From an uncultured Phycicoccus sp. (GTDB taxonomy: Bacteria; Actinomycetota; Actinomycetes; Actinomycetales; Dermatophilaceae): a stretch of DNA of 64,000 nt. The position numbers were made by a program, and so were the translations under genes. The notes under the pieces are model-generated. The model made no database searches. It saw only the letters and a program-made list of their open reading frames with translations, and was not told the origin of the DNA. Below are positions 45,044 through 52,749 of the stretch, one piece after another; the stretch's first letter is position 1, and each line of letters starts with the position of its first letter. The stretch covers positions 496,001 through 560,000 of the forward strand of contig NZ_CANLZR010000001.1 in the NCBI RefSeq assembly GCF_947495705.1, written 5' to 3'.

Positions 45044-45561
45044 CCGAGATCGCGCTGCGGACCGCTGGTCCCGCCGACCTGCCCGCGATGACGGCCATCT
45101 ACAACGAGGCCATCGAGCGGACGACCGCCACCTTCGACGTCGAGCCGCGCCCCGACGACAACTACGCGGCGCGCGTCGCCTCGACCCGCCCCGGCGACCA
45201 CGTGGTCGTCGCCGAGGTCGACGGCGTCGTCGCCGGCTACGCCTTCAGCAACACCTACCGGGCCCGGCCGGCCTACGACGGGACCCGCGAGGTCTCGGTC
45301 TACATCGCCGAGGACGCCCGCGGCCACGGCCTCGGCCGGCTGCTCTACGCCGACCTGCTCGCGCGGCTCGACGCCGACGGGGTGCACACCTGCGTCTCGG
45401 TCATCGCCCAGCCGAACCCGGCGAGCGAGGCCCTGCACCGGGGCGCCGGCTTCGAGCACGTCGGCACGCTGTGCGAGGTCGGCTTCAAGCTCGGCCGGTG
45501 GGTCGACACCGCACTGTGGCAGCGGATGCACCCGGACCTCCCGGCGCCCTCTCCCGAGTAG
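45040..45561 (+). CDS. GNAT N-acetyltransferase (phosphinothricin-acetyltransferase-like)
   Basis: 173 residues. It begins MTEIALRTAGPADLPAMTAIYNEAI, the usual PAT-like opening, with the acetyl-CoA loop VYIAEDARGHGLGRLLYADL and ASEALHRGAGFEHVGTLCEVGFKLGRW. PAT/MddA-type enzymes acetylate phosphinothricin or methionine sulfoximine. The start overlaps the sirtuin stop (ATGA), with GGAGG upstream. Confidence 0.88.
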   Translation: MTEIALRTAGPADLPAMTAIYNEAIERTTATFDVEPRPDDNYAARVASTRPGDHVVVAEVDGVVAGYAFSNTYRARPAYDGTREVSVYIAEDARGHGLGRLLYADLLARLDADGVHTCVSVIAQPNPASEALHRGAGFEHVGTLCEVGFKLGRWVDTALWQRMHPDLPAPSPE

Positions 45562-45589
45562 GGATCGAGGGTCCGGACGGGGCGGGCCG

Positions 45590-46789
45590 TCACTCGGGGC
45601 GGGGCTCGTGGATCGGCTCCTTCGGCAGCCGCTTCACCTTGCGGGTCCGGCGGCGCCGGCTCGGGATCATCGAGCGCATCTCCTCGAGCTTGCCGAAGCA
45701 CAGCAGCCGGTCGCCGGCCTGCAGCACGTGGTGCCCGTTCGGGTTGGGGATGACCGCGGTGCCGCGGTGCAGCGTCAGCGCGGTGATGTCGCGCTCCCGC
45801 AGCCCGGACGAGGCGAGGGTCTTGCCGACGAGGTCGGAGGCCTCGAGCACCGCGATCTCGGCGACCCCGTAGCCCGTCGAGACGGTGAGCCGCTGCCGCA
45901 CGTCGATCTCGGGGAAGGCGACCTGGTTGTCGATGAAGTCGATGATCGCGCCCGCGACGTCGAGCTTGGTCGCCGTCTCGATGCCCTCGAGCCCGGGGGA
46001 GGAGTTGACCTCCATGACCTGCGGCCCGTCGTCGCCCTCGAGCATGTCGACCCCGGCGACCCGCAGCCCCATGATCTGGGCCGACCGGACCGCGGCCTTC
46101 TCGAACTCGGGGTCGAGCTCGACCGGCTCGACGGAGCCGCCGCGGTGGACGTTGGACCGGAACTCGTCGCCCTTGGCGACCCGCCGCATCGCCGCGACCA
46201 CCCGGTCGCCGACGACGAGGGCGCGGATGTCGCGGCCCTTGCTCTCGGCGACGAACCGCTGGATGAGGACGTTCTGCTTGGTCGACTGGAGGGTCTCGAT
46301 GATCGCCTCGGCGACCTTGATCGTCGGCGCGAGGATGACCCCGATCCCCTGGGTGCCCTCGAGGAGCTTGATGACGACCGGCGCCCCGCCGACCCGCTCG
46401 ATCGCGGGGATGACGTCGGCCCGGTCGCGCACGAACGTCGTCGGGGGCATCCCGATGTGGTGGCGCGACAGGATCTGGGTGGCGCGCAGCTTGTCCCGCG
46501 AGTTGGCGATGCCCCACGACGTGCTCGGGGTGTAGACGTCCATCTGCTCGAACTGGCGGACTACCGCGGTGCCGAAGTACGTAATCGAGTTGCCGATGCG
46601 GGGCAGGATGGCGTCGTACGTCGAGAGCCGCTTGCCGCGGAACTGCAGGTCGGGTTCGTCCCCGGACAGGTCGATGCCGAAGCGCAGCGTGTTGAGCACC
46701 TTGACCGCGTGCCCGCGGTCTTCGGCGGCGGTGCGCAGCCGCTGCGTACTGTACGAGCGAGGTGCGCGAGAGAGGATCGCGAGCTTCAT
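45590..46789 (-). CDS. rimK: RimK-type ATP-grasp ligase with C-terminal TrkA-C domain
   Basis: 399 residues. Residues 1-285 are a RimK-like ATP-grasp glutamate/peptide ligase: MKLAILSRAPRSYST, PRIGNSITYFG, VIKLLEGTQGIGVILA, GRDIRALVVG, EVNSSPGLEGIE. Residues about 300-375 read as an RCK_C/TrkA-C regulatory domain (LVGKTLASSGLRERDITALT, VLQAGDRLLCFG), which usually binds small ligands in K+ transport proteins. RimK proteins add glutamates to S6 or make small peptides. It is divergent from the RimB-like protease with only 25 bp between start codons. Confidence 0.9.
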   Translation of the reverse strand: MKLAILSRAPRSYSTQRLRTAAEDRGHAVKVLNTLRFGIDLSGDEPDLQFRGKRLSTYDAILPRIGNSITYFGTAVVRQFEQMDVYTPSTSWGIANSRDKLRATQILSRHHIGMPPTTFVRDRADVIPAIERVGGAPVVIKLLEGTQGIGVILAPTIKVAEAIIETLQSTKQNVLIQRFVAESKGRDIRALVVGDRVVAAMRRVAKGDEFRSNVHRGGSVEPVELDPEFEKAAVRSAQIMGLRVAGVDMLEGDDGPQVMEVNSSPGLEGIETATKLDVAGAIIDFIDNQVAFPEIDVRQRLTVSTGYGVAEIAVLEASDLVGKTLASSGLRERDITALTLHRGTAVIPNPNGHHVLQAGDRLLCFGKLEEMRSMIPSRRRRTRKVKRLPKEPIHEPRPE

Positions 46790-46814
46790 GACATCCCACA
46801 GGAGAGGACGGACG

Positions 46815-47291
46815 GTGACGGAGCACCATTCCTACACCCTGGCCGGGTGGCGTGAGTGGGTCGGCCTTCCCGACATCGGGGTCCCGTGGGTCAAGGCGAA
46901 GCTCGACACGGGCGCGCGCTCGTCCTCGCTGCACGCCTTCGACCTCGAGGAGCTCGACCGCGACGGCCTTCGGTGGGTGCGGTTCACGGTCCGGCCGTGG
47001 CAGCGCTCCGAGGCCGACGCCGTGCAGGTCGAGCGCCCGGTCCTGGACGTCCGTGAGGTCCGCTCGTCGTCGGGGCACAGCGAGGAGCGGTACGTCGTCG
47101 CGCTGGACCTCACCCTCATGGGGCGGCAGGTGCCCGCCGAGATGACGCTCGCGCGGCGTGACGAGATGGGCTTCCGGATGCTCGTCGGCCGGGAGGCGCT
47201 GCGGCAGGGCTTCGCCGTCGACCCCGGCCGGTCCTACCTCGGCGGGCGGCCGCCGCTCGCGCTGCGGCGACGCAACCGGGGGAAGGGCTGA
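46815..47291 (+). CDS. RimB-like retropepsin-fold protease (Zn_protease family)
   Basis: 158 residues. LPDIGVPWVKAKLDTGARSS carries the aspartyl-protease-like DTGA motif; EMTLARRDEMGFRMLVGREAL closes the fold. Family members occur beside RimK, and RimB is reported to cleave the poly-glutamate made by RimK in Pseudomonas. The GTG at 46815 has AGGAGAGG upstream. The in-frame ATG at 46788 would overlap the divergent rimK start. The next gene begins in its stop codon. Confidence 0.85.
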   Translation: MTEHHSYTLAGWREWVGLPDIGVPWVKAKLDTGARSSSLHAFDLEELDRDGLRWVRFTVRPWQRSEADAVQVERPVLDVREVRSSSGHSEERYVVALDLTLMGRQVPAEMTLARRDEMGFRMLVGREALRQGFAVDPGRSYLGGRPPLALRRRNRGKG

Positions 47292-48256
47292 TGGCCCGGG
47301 CGGCGCGGCCGTCATTCGAGATCGGGCCGGTGCGGGTGCGCGCGGGGCGGCAGCAGTCGCTGGCGCTGCCGATCACCCGGCTCGTCACCGGCGCCGACGT
47401 CGACCTGCCGGTGCGCGTCGTGCACGGGCGGCACGAGGGGCCGACGGTCTGGGTCGACGCCGCCATCCACGGCGACGAGGCGGTGGGGGTCGAGGTCGTG
47501 CGCCAGGTGCTCGCCGACCTTGACCCGAAGTCGTTGCGCGGCACCCTGATCGCCGTGCCCATCGTCAACGTCCTCGGCTTCATGACGGGCAGCCGCTACC
47601 TGCCGGACCGCCGCGACCTCAACCGGTCGTTCCCCGGCGCGCCGCGCGGGTCGCTCGCCGGCCGGATCGCGCACCTGTTCATGACCGAGGTCGTCGACAA
47701 GTGCGAGGTCGGCATCGACCTGCACACCGGCTCGGACCGTCGCACGAACCTGCCGCAGATCCGCGCCGACCTCGAGGACCCGCGCACCCGCGAGCTCGCG
47801 GCGGCGTTCGGGGCCCCCGCGATGCTCCATGCCAAGCTGCGTGACGGCTCGCTGCGCTACGCCGCCCGCGAGCGGGGCGCGAAGGTGCTGCTCTACGAGG
47901 CGGGGGAGGCGTGGCGGATGGACGGCTGGGCGGTCGACGCGGGGGTGCTCGGCGTCCGCCGGGTGCTCGCCGCCCTCGGGATGACCGACCCGGTCGAGGA
48001 GGAGCCGCCGCCGCCGTCGGCGGTGTCGTGGCGCAGCGGCTGGGTCCGGGCGCGCGGGACGGGGATGCTGCATCTCGAGGCCGACCTCGGGCAGCGGGTC
48101 GTCGAGGGGCAGCGGCTCGGCGGGCTGTTCGACTCGTTCGGCAAACGGGTGCGTCTCGTCCACGCGAACCGCACGGGGATCGTCGTCGGCCGGACCGAGG
48201 CCCCGCTCGTCAGCTCCGGGGACGCCGTCGTGCACATCGCCGAGGTCGAGGACTGA
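47291..48256 (+). CDS. Succinylglutamate desuccinylase/aspartoacylase-like zinc enzyme
   Basis: 321 residues, M14-like fold. Zinc ligands in AAIHGDEAVGVE (HxxE) and the later His in DLHTGSDRR; VPIVNVLGFMTGSR and DRRDLNRSFPG are conserved in the family, and a C-terminal barrel-like domain (GWVRARGTGMLHLEADLGQ) follows. It could remove an acyl group from a glutamate-containing product of the RimK ligase. It is coupled through TGATG. Confidence 0.88.
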   Translation: MARAARPSFEIGPVRVRAGRQQSLALPITRLVTGADVDLPVRVVHGRHEGPTVWVDAAIHGDEAVGVEVVRQVLADLDPKSLRGTLIAVPIVNVLGFMTGSRYLPDRRDLNRSFPGAPRGSLAGRIAHLFMTEVVDKCEVGIDLHTGSDRRTNLPQIRADLEDPRTRELAAAFGAPAMLHAKLRDGSLRYAARERGAKVLLYEAGEAWRMDGWAVDAGVLGVRRVLAALGMTDPVEEEPPPPSAVSWRSGWVRARGTGMLHLEADLGQRVVEGQRLGGLFDSFGKRVRLVHANRTGIVVGRTEAPLVSSGDAVVHIAEVED

Positions 48257-48260
48257 GCGG

Positions 48261-48293
48261 CCGCCGGGCCGTCCGGGGCGGACGGCCCGGCGG
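48261..48293. terminator. Bidirectional terminator
   Basis: A perfect 14-bp stem (48261-48274 with 48280-48293) with loop GGGGC, in the 43-bp gap between convergent desuccinylase-like and lexA genes. Confidence 0.85.
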
Positions 48294-48299
48294 GCCGGC

Positions 48300-49025
48300 T
48301 CAGACCCGGCGCAGGACCGCCGTGACCTTGCCGAGGATCGTCGCGTGGTCGCCGTCGATCGGGTCGAAGGCCTCGTTGTGCGGCATGAGCCAGACCTTGC
48401 CGTCCTTGCGCTTGAACGTCTTGACGGTGGCCTCGTTGTCGAGCATCGCCGCGACGATGTCGCCGTTGTCGGCCACCACCTGCTGCCGCACGACGACCCA
48501 GTCGCCGTCGCAGATGGCGGCGTCGACCATCGAGTCGCCGACGACCCTGAGGAGGAAGAGCGAGCCCTCGCCGACGAGCTGCTTCGGGAGCGGGAACACG
48601 TCCTCGACGCTCTCCTCGGCGGTGATGGGCACACCCGCCGCGATCTGGCCGAGGACCGGGACGTACGAGGCCTCGGGGCGCTCGTCGTGGATGCCGGTGA
48701 CGTCGACGTCGTCGTGCTCGACCTCGGGGGCCCGGCGGTACCCGCCCTCGTCGGCGTGGTCGGGGGAGAGGACCTCGATGGCGCGCGGCCGGTTGGGGTC
48801 GCGGCGCAGGTAGCCCTTGCGCTCGAGCGCGGACAGCTGGTGCGCGACCGAGCTGGGGGAGGTGAGGCCCACCGCCTCGCCGATCTCGCGCATGCTCGGC
48901 GGGTAGCCGCGCCGGTCGATGGCGTTGCGGATGACCTCGAGGACCTTGCGCTGACGGTGCGTCAGCTCGCCGCCGTCCCCGCGGTCGGGCATCTCGTGGA
49001 TGTCGGCGTTCCTCGGACGTGCCAT
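48300..49025 (-). CDS. lexA: LexA repressor
   Basis: SOS repressor and self-cleaving protease, 241 residues. N-terminal winged HTH ([38 protein letters not shown]). The cleavage site is Ala130-Gly131 in GQIAAGVPI, with catalytic Ser165 in [10 protein letters not shown] and Lys202 in NEATVKTF. The ATG at 49025 has AAGGGG upstream. An SOS-box-like site overlaps its -35 box, so it is autoregulated. Confidence 0.97.
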   Translation of the reverse strand: MARPRNADIHEMPDRGDGGELTHRQRKVLEVIRNAIDRRGYPPSMREIGEAVGLTSPSSVAHQLSALERKGYLRRDPNRPRAIEVLSPDHADEGGYRRAPEVEHDDVDVTGIHDERPEASYVPVLGQIAAGVPITAEESVEDVFPLPKQLVGEGSLFLLRVVGDSMVDAAICDGDWVVVRQQVVADNGDIVAAMLDNEATVKTFKRKDGKVWLMPHNEAFDPIDGDHATILGKVTAVLRRV

Positions 49026-49131
49026 CTCGACCCCTTCGCTCGTCCGGCGCTCAGCTGCGCGCGGAACCGTGGTGAACATGCAGGTCAGCCGGGCTGTCGG
49101 TGGCGACGTGCAGGCTGATGCGCATGAGACG

Positions 49132-49172
49132 AGAGTACGCGGGTCGTACAGGAGATTCAAACATTCTTTCGA
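49132..49172 (-). promoter_or_regulatory. lexA promoter with SOS box
   Basis: On the minus strand: -35 TTGAAT (49155-49160), a 17-nt spacer, -10 TACTCT (49132-49137). The SOS-like box TCGAAAGAATGTTTGA (49157-49172, minus strand) overlaps the -35 and differs from TCGAAC-N4-GTTCGA at two positions. Confidence 0.75.
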
Positions 49173-49180
49173 CGCGTGTC

Positions 49181-49209
49181 TTGAACGGGTCGAACATCCG
49201 TGCTACAAC
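49181..49209 (+). promoter_or_regulatory. LysM-gene promoter
   Basis: -35 TTGAAC (49181-49186), a 17-nt spacer, -10 TACAAC (49204-49209). Confidence 0.65.
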
Positions 49210-49225
49210 TCGTACAGACGTTCTA

Positions 49226-49241
49226 TCGAACAACGGTTCGA
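49226..49241 (+). promoter_or_regulatory. SOS box (LexA site)
   Basis: TCGAACAACGGTTCGA is a perfect match to the actinobacterial LexA consensus. It lies just after the predicted transcription start of the LysM gene, where LexA would block elongation or initiation. Confidence 0.9.
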
Positions 49242-49273
49242 CGGTCCCCGTGGCCGCCGGGATGGAGGACATG

Positions 49274-49657
49274 ATGAGCGCGATCGCCTGGGAGCCCACC
49301 GAGGGCTACGCCGTCCCGCTGCCGAGCCGTCCCCGGCTCGTCGTGCTTCCCGGTGGCGCGGCCGCCGCCTCGCCGGCCGGCGGGCTGCGGATCACGGCCC
49401 GGGGCCGGTTCGTCCTGCTCGCCCTCGCCGTCTTCGTCCTGGCCGCCGTGCTCGGGGTCGGCGGGGTCGGGGGCGCGGGCGCCGCGTCCGCCGAGCACAC
49501 GGTCACCGTCGGCTCCGGCCAGACCCTCTCCGAGGTCGCCGCCACCGAGCTGCCGGGCATGTCGGTCAGCCAGGGCGTGCTCGCCATCCAGCTCGCGAAC
49601 GGGTTGAACACCGCGCAGGTCAGCGCGGGCCAGCAGCTCGTCATCCCGCGCGGCTGA
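49274..49657 (+). CDS. SOS-controlled LysM membrane protein (division-inhibitor-like)
   Basis: 127 residues: cytoplasmic N-terminus, one membrane helix (about 47-66), then an extracellular LysM domain (HTVTVGSGQTLSEVAATELP...NGLNTAQVSAGQQLVIP) that binds peptidoglycan. Its place beside and divergent from lexA, with a perfect SOS box, matches the M. tuberculosis Rv2719c and Corynebacterium DivS arrangement, SOS-induced proteins that delay division. It lacks a clear hydrolase domain. ATG 49274 is preferred because GGAGG lies 5 nt upstream. Confidence 0.85.
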   Translation: MSAIAWEPTEGYAVPLPSRPRLVVLPGGAAAASPAGGLRITARGRFVLLALAVFVLAAVLGVGGVGGAGAASAEHTVTVGSGQTLSEVAATELPGMSVSQGVLAIQLANGLNTAQVSAGQQLVIPRG

Positions 49658-49667
49658 CCCCGATCGA

Positions 49668-49695
49668 CCGCTCCCGGAGGCAGGGCCGGGAGCGG
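49668..49695 (+). terminator. LysM-gene terminator
   Basis: A perfect 10-bp stem CCGCTCCCGG/CCGGGAGCGG with an 8-nt loop, 10 nt after the stop, followed by a pyrimidine-rich stretch. Confidence 0.8.
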
Positions 49696-49734
49696 CCATC
49701 TCTCTGAGTCCCTCGACCCGGCTCAGGACGCCGG

Positions 49735-49770
49735 AGGGCGTCACCCCCCGTGCAGGAGGGGTGGCGCCCT
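49735..49770. other. Strong hairpin in gene-free stretch
   Basis: A 13-bp stem (49735-49747 with 49758-49770, one G-T pair) and a 10-nt loop. The stretch from 49696 to 49949 has no gene I can support. Confidence 0.55.
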
Positions 49771-49949
49771 TCGTGCTGCCGGGGTGTCCGGGAGGGGGCC
49801 TCGGCGGGTCGCCCCGCCGTGGGGCCGGGCCCGCCGGTCGTCCGAACGGTGGATGGGGGATCCACCGAGCCGCCCGACTGCGGCGCTGGACGGCCGGGTC
49901 CGGGGGCGGATCGGCCCCCCGCGGCTGCGCCCCACCCGAGACTCCCGGT

Positions 49950-50129
49950 ATGCGCCCTCGACGGCGGAGTACCTACCGCATCTCGCACCACCCGGTCGTC
50001 CACTGTGGCGGCACTGGGCGGTGGCTGTGGGCGTGTGGGTGCGGCGCTCGAGGAGTTGCGACCTCCGGTGGCTGGCACGGTGCGTTTACGGCGGCGCTCG
50101 TGCACCAGAGCCTCAGTCCGGGGGAGTAG
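49950..50129 (+). CDS. CxCG mini-protein, paralog 1
   Basis: 59 residues of unknown function: a basic N-terminus (MRPRRRSTYR), then SHHPVVHC, GRWLWACGCGA, and GWHGAFTAALVHQ near the end. Three Cys and four or five His could bind one metal ion. I support it mainly because an equally small protein at 56602-56790 keeps the same pattern. No clear ribosome-binding site is seen, so the start is the first sensible ATG. A long terminator-like hairpin begins at its stop codon. Confidence 0.6.
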   Translation: MRPRRRSTYRISHHPVVHCGGTGRWLWACGCGARGVATSGGWHGAFTAALVHQSLSPGE

Positions 50130-50173
50130 GCGTGCGGCCCGGGGGCAACAGAGGGTCCCCGGGCTGCACGCCT
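50128..50173 (+). terminator. Terminator of CxCG mini-protein 1
   Basis: An 18-bp stem with two G-T pairs (50128-50145 with 50156-50173) and a 10-nt loop. It starts within the TAG stop. Confidence 0.75.
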
Positions 50174-50174
50174 C

Positions 50175-50252
50175 GTCACCGTCACACTCGCCGACGGTGA
50201 CGACCATTTGCAGGGGCGCGGGCCCGACGTCACACGTGACGGCGGGCCCGCG
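50175..50252. other. Two further hairpins
   Basis: GTCACCGTC/GACGGTGAC (50175-50183 with 50193-50201) is perfect. 50217-50252 is a 10-bp perfect stem enclosing CGTCAC/GTGACG with a 2-nt loop. No gene in 50174-50362; purpose unknown. Confidence 0.55.
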
Positions 50253-50322
50253 CACTGCTGTCCCGACCGGCTCACCGCGCCACCGACCTCCTCCGGGAAG
50301 ACAAGGCTGGTCCTCTGCGTTG

Positions 50323-50337
50323 TGTAGTGGTGTAATG
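50323..50337 (+). promoter_or_regulatory. A+T-rich direct repeats before the Gly/Arg-rich gene
   Basis: TGTAGTG (50323) and TGTAATG (50331) repeat with 8-nt spacing in a region much richer in A+T than its surroundings, 30-40 nt before the start codon. This could be the promoter -10 (TAATGA at 50333) and a binding site for the downstream ribbon-helix-helix-like protein. Confidence 0.45.
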
Positions 50338-50362
50338 AAGTAAGCACTGCAAGGGAGTAGCC

Positions 50363-51019
50363 ATGAACAGGCTGGAGATGCACCCCACCGACGGTCGTAG
50401 AGCGGACGGGACCCCGCGAGGCGGCGGAAGCCCCGGGCGGGGCCCGCGGGGCGGGCGCCCCGGGCCCGGCGGCGGTCGCGGCCGCGGTCGCGGTTTCGGG
50501 CGCCCGGGCGGCTGGCAGCAGGGCGACCTGCCGCCGGCCGACGACGCGCAGGCCTGGTTCGCCGGGCGCCTGCCGGACGGCTGGTTCGACGAGGTCGAGG
50601 TGACCGTGGACCGCGAGGAGATCGTCGTCGTCGGCGCCCTGGCCGGGGTCGCGCCCGACACCGAGGCCGCGGCGGCCGAGGGCCGGCTCGCCCGGTTCCG
50701 CGCCGACACCCGCGAGCAGCGGATGGCGGTCGCCGAGGAGGCCCAGGCCCGCTACGGCCGGACCGTCTCGTGGGGCGCCCGGGCCGGAGGCACGACTGCG
50801 CTGTTCACCCATCTCGCGGTCCCCGTCATGACCCGGCTGCGCCAGCCGGAGCGCGCGGTGCTCGACACCCTCGTGGACGCCGGGGTGGCCCGTTCGCGCA
50901 GCGACGCGCTGGCGTGGTGCGTCCGGCTCGTCGGCGAGCACACCGAGTCCTGGCTCGGCGAGCTGCGCGAGGCGATGGCCGAGGTCGACAAGCTCCGCGC
51001 GAGCGGCCCCGACCTCTGA
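50363..51019 (+). CDS. Gly/Arg-rich protein with possible ribbon-helix-helix C-terminus
   Basis: 218 residues, function unknown. Residues 10-55 are a disordered RGG-like segment (GRGPRGGRPGPGGGRGRGRG) of the sort that binds RNA. The middle is mixed alpha/beta (WFDEVEVTVDREEIVVVGAL). The C-terminal part LDTLVDAGVARSRSDALAWC resembles the strand-helix-helix pattern of RHH DNA-binding proteins. AAGGGAG precedes the ATG. It is a monocistronic gene with its own A+T-rich promoter region. Gene reality is well supported by codon use; any function is inference. Confidence 0.8.
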   Translation: MNRLEMHPTDGRRADGTPRGGGSPGRGPRGGRPGPGGGRGRGRGFGRPGGWQQGDLPPADDAQAWFAGRLPDGWFDEVEVTVDREEIVVVGALAGVAPDTEAAAAEGRLARFRADTREQRMAVAEEAQARYGRTVSWGARAGGTTALFTHLAVPVMTRLRQPERAVLDTLVDAGVARSRSDALAWCVRLVGEHTESWLGELREAMAEVDKLRASGPDL

Positions 51020-51107
51020 GCGCCCCACCTCTCAAGCGTCTCGACCAGTGAGGGCCTCGACCCCCGAGGGCCTCGACCCCGAGGACGGCGGCCACTAGCG
51101 TGCCGGG

Positions 51108-52080
51108 ATGAGGGCTGCCGTCACGACTGCTTACGGGCCGCCGGACGTCGTCATGGTGACCGAGGTGCCCGACCCGGTCCCCGGCCCCGCCGACCTTCTC
51201 GTCCGGGTGCACACGAGCACCGTCAACCGCACCGACTGCGGGTACCGCGCGGCCCGCCCGTGGTTCATCCGGGCGATCTCGGGGTGGCGCGGCCCGAACA
51301 CCCCGGTGTGGGGGACCGAGTACGCCGGCGTCGTCGAGCAGGTCGGGTCGGAGGCGGTGGGGTTCGCGCCGGGCGACACCGTGTTCGGGTACTGCGAGGG
51401 GCGGTTCGGGGCGCACGCCGAGCTCGTCGCCGTGCCCGCCGACTGGATGGTCGCGACGGTCCCCGGCGGGGTCGACCCGGCCACGGCGGCTGCGTCGACC
51501 GAGGGCGGCCACTACGCGCTCAGCTTCGTCCGGCGCTCCCGGGTGCGCGCCGGCGACCCCGTCCTCGTCCACGGCGCGACCGGCGCGATCGGCTCCGCCA
51601 CCGTCCAGCTGCTCGCCGACCTGGGTGCCGAGGTGACCGCCACCGCGCCGACGGCCCACCTCGACCTCGCCCCGCGGGCTCGGCGCCTCGCACGTCGTGG
51701 ACTGGCAGCGCGAGGGGCTCGCCGCGGCCACGGGGCCGTTCGCGGCGGTGCTCGACACCGTTGGCAAGAGCACCTTCTGGGCGTGCCGCCCCCTGCTGCG
51801 GCCGGGCGGGGTCTACCTGTCCTCCGAGCTCGGGCCGGGGTGGCAGAACCCGCCGCTCGCCTCCGTCACCCCGCTCTTCCGGGGGCGGCATGTGAACTTC
51901 CCGGTCCCGCAGGACGGCCCGGAGGTCATGGCCTTCCTGCGTGACCGCCTCGCCAGTGGCGCGTACAGCCCGGTACTGGACCGCACCTTCGACCTCGAGG
52001 ACATCGTCGAGGCGTACCGCTACGTGGAGTCCGGCCGGAAAGTGGGCAACGTGCTACTGCGGGTGGCCCCCGCCACCTGA
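51108..52080 (+). pseudogene. Zinc-independent alcohol dehydrogenase/quinone oxidoreductase, frameshifted
   Basis: An MDR-family NAD(P)-dependent oxidoreductase, 323 residues if repaired. The first part (MRAAVTTAYGPPDVVMVTEV to VHGATGAIGSATVQLLADLG) is in frame 1. After 51673 the protein sense continues in the next frame: WQREGLAAATGPFAAVLDTV to the stop at 52080. Deleting one C from the CCCC at 51670-51673 restores one reading frame (HLDLARGLGASHVVDW). So this is a one-base insertion: either a recent pseudogene or a sequencing error in a short C-run. TAGCGT lies 6 nt before the ATG. Confidence 0.85.
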
Positions 52081-52099
52081 GCCGCCGCGTGCCTGCTGC

Positions 52100-52678
52100 T
52101 CAGCCGAGACGCCGGCGCATGACGAGCCGGGGCATCCCCGACGCGACGGCCTCGGTGGTGCCGACCACCTCGAACCCGACCTTCTCGAACATCGACCGGG
52201 TGCCGACGAAGGCCATCGTCAGGTCCATGCGTCGGCCCGCCGGGTCGACCGGGTAGGCCTCGACGGCGGGCGCTCCGCGCGAGGCGGCGTACGCGACCGC
52301 GCCCTCGAGCAGGGGGGTCGTGACGCCCTGCTTGCGGTGGCCGCCGCGGACGACGACGCAGACGATGCTCCACACCGGCAGGTCGTCGACGGGCTGGATC
52401 TTCGTGCTGTGCACGAGCCGGGGGTTGTCGGAGCGGGCGCCGATGTTGCACCAGCCGACGGGCACCCCGTCCTGGTAGGTGACGACCCCCGGCGGGTCGT
52501 CCCGTTCGCAGAGCCGGCGCATCGCCTGCTCGCGGCTGCCGCCGCCGAGCTCGTCGATGTCGCGCTGGCGCAGCCGGTGAGCCAGGCACCAGCAGTGCGT
52601 CGCGCGCCGGTTCGGGTTGACGACGTCGGCGAAGTCCTCGAACCGGTCGGGGGTCACGGGGTGGGTGGTCCAGGCCAT
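52100..52678 (-). CDS. GNAT-family acetyltransferase
   Basis: 192 residues. GWCNIGARSDNPRLVHS, WSIVCVVVRGGHRKQGVTTP (acetyl-CoA loop) and MFEKVGFEVVGTTEAVASGM place it in GNAT. The N-terminal NPNRRATHCWCLAHRLRQRD has a Cys pair sometimes seen in this subgroup. The ATG at 52678 begins MAWTTHPVTPDRFEDFADVV. The substrate is unknown. It is convergent with the oxidoreductase remnant. Confidence 0.82.
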   Translation of the reverse strand: MAWTTHPVTPDRFEDFADVVNPNRRATHCWCLAHRLRQRDIDELGGGSREQAMRRLCERDDPPGVVTYQDGVPVGWCNIGARSDNPRLVHSTKIQPVDDLPVWSIVCVVVRGGHRKQGVTTPLLEGAVAYAASRGAPAVEAYPVDPAGRRMDLTMAFVGTRSMFEKVGFEVVGTTEAVASGMPRLVMRRRLG

Positions 52679-52749
52679 GCCCCAGCGAACCACCCGGCTG
52701 TGACAGCGGCCACCTCGACACCGCTCGCCGGTCCCGCGAGGATGGAGGC

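Noticed and set aside
49641-50255. Minus-strand frame containing VTCDV, resembling the CxCG mini-proteins
   Set aside because: Only five residues match; the rest lacks the CxCG, Trp and His pattern, and it crosses strong hairpins.
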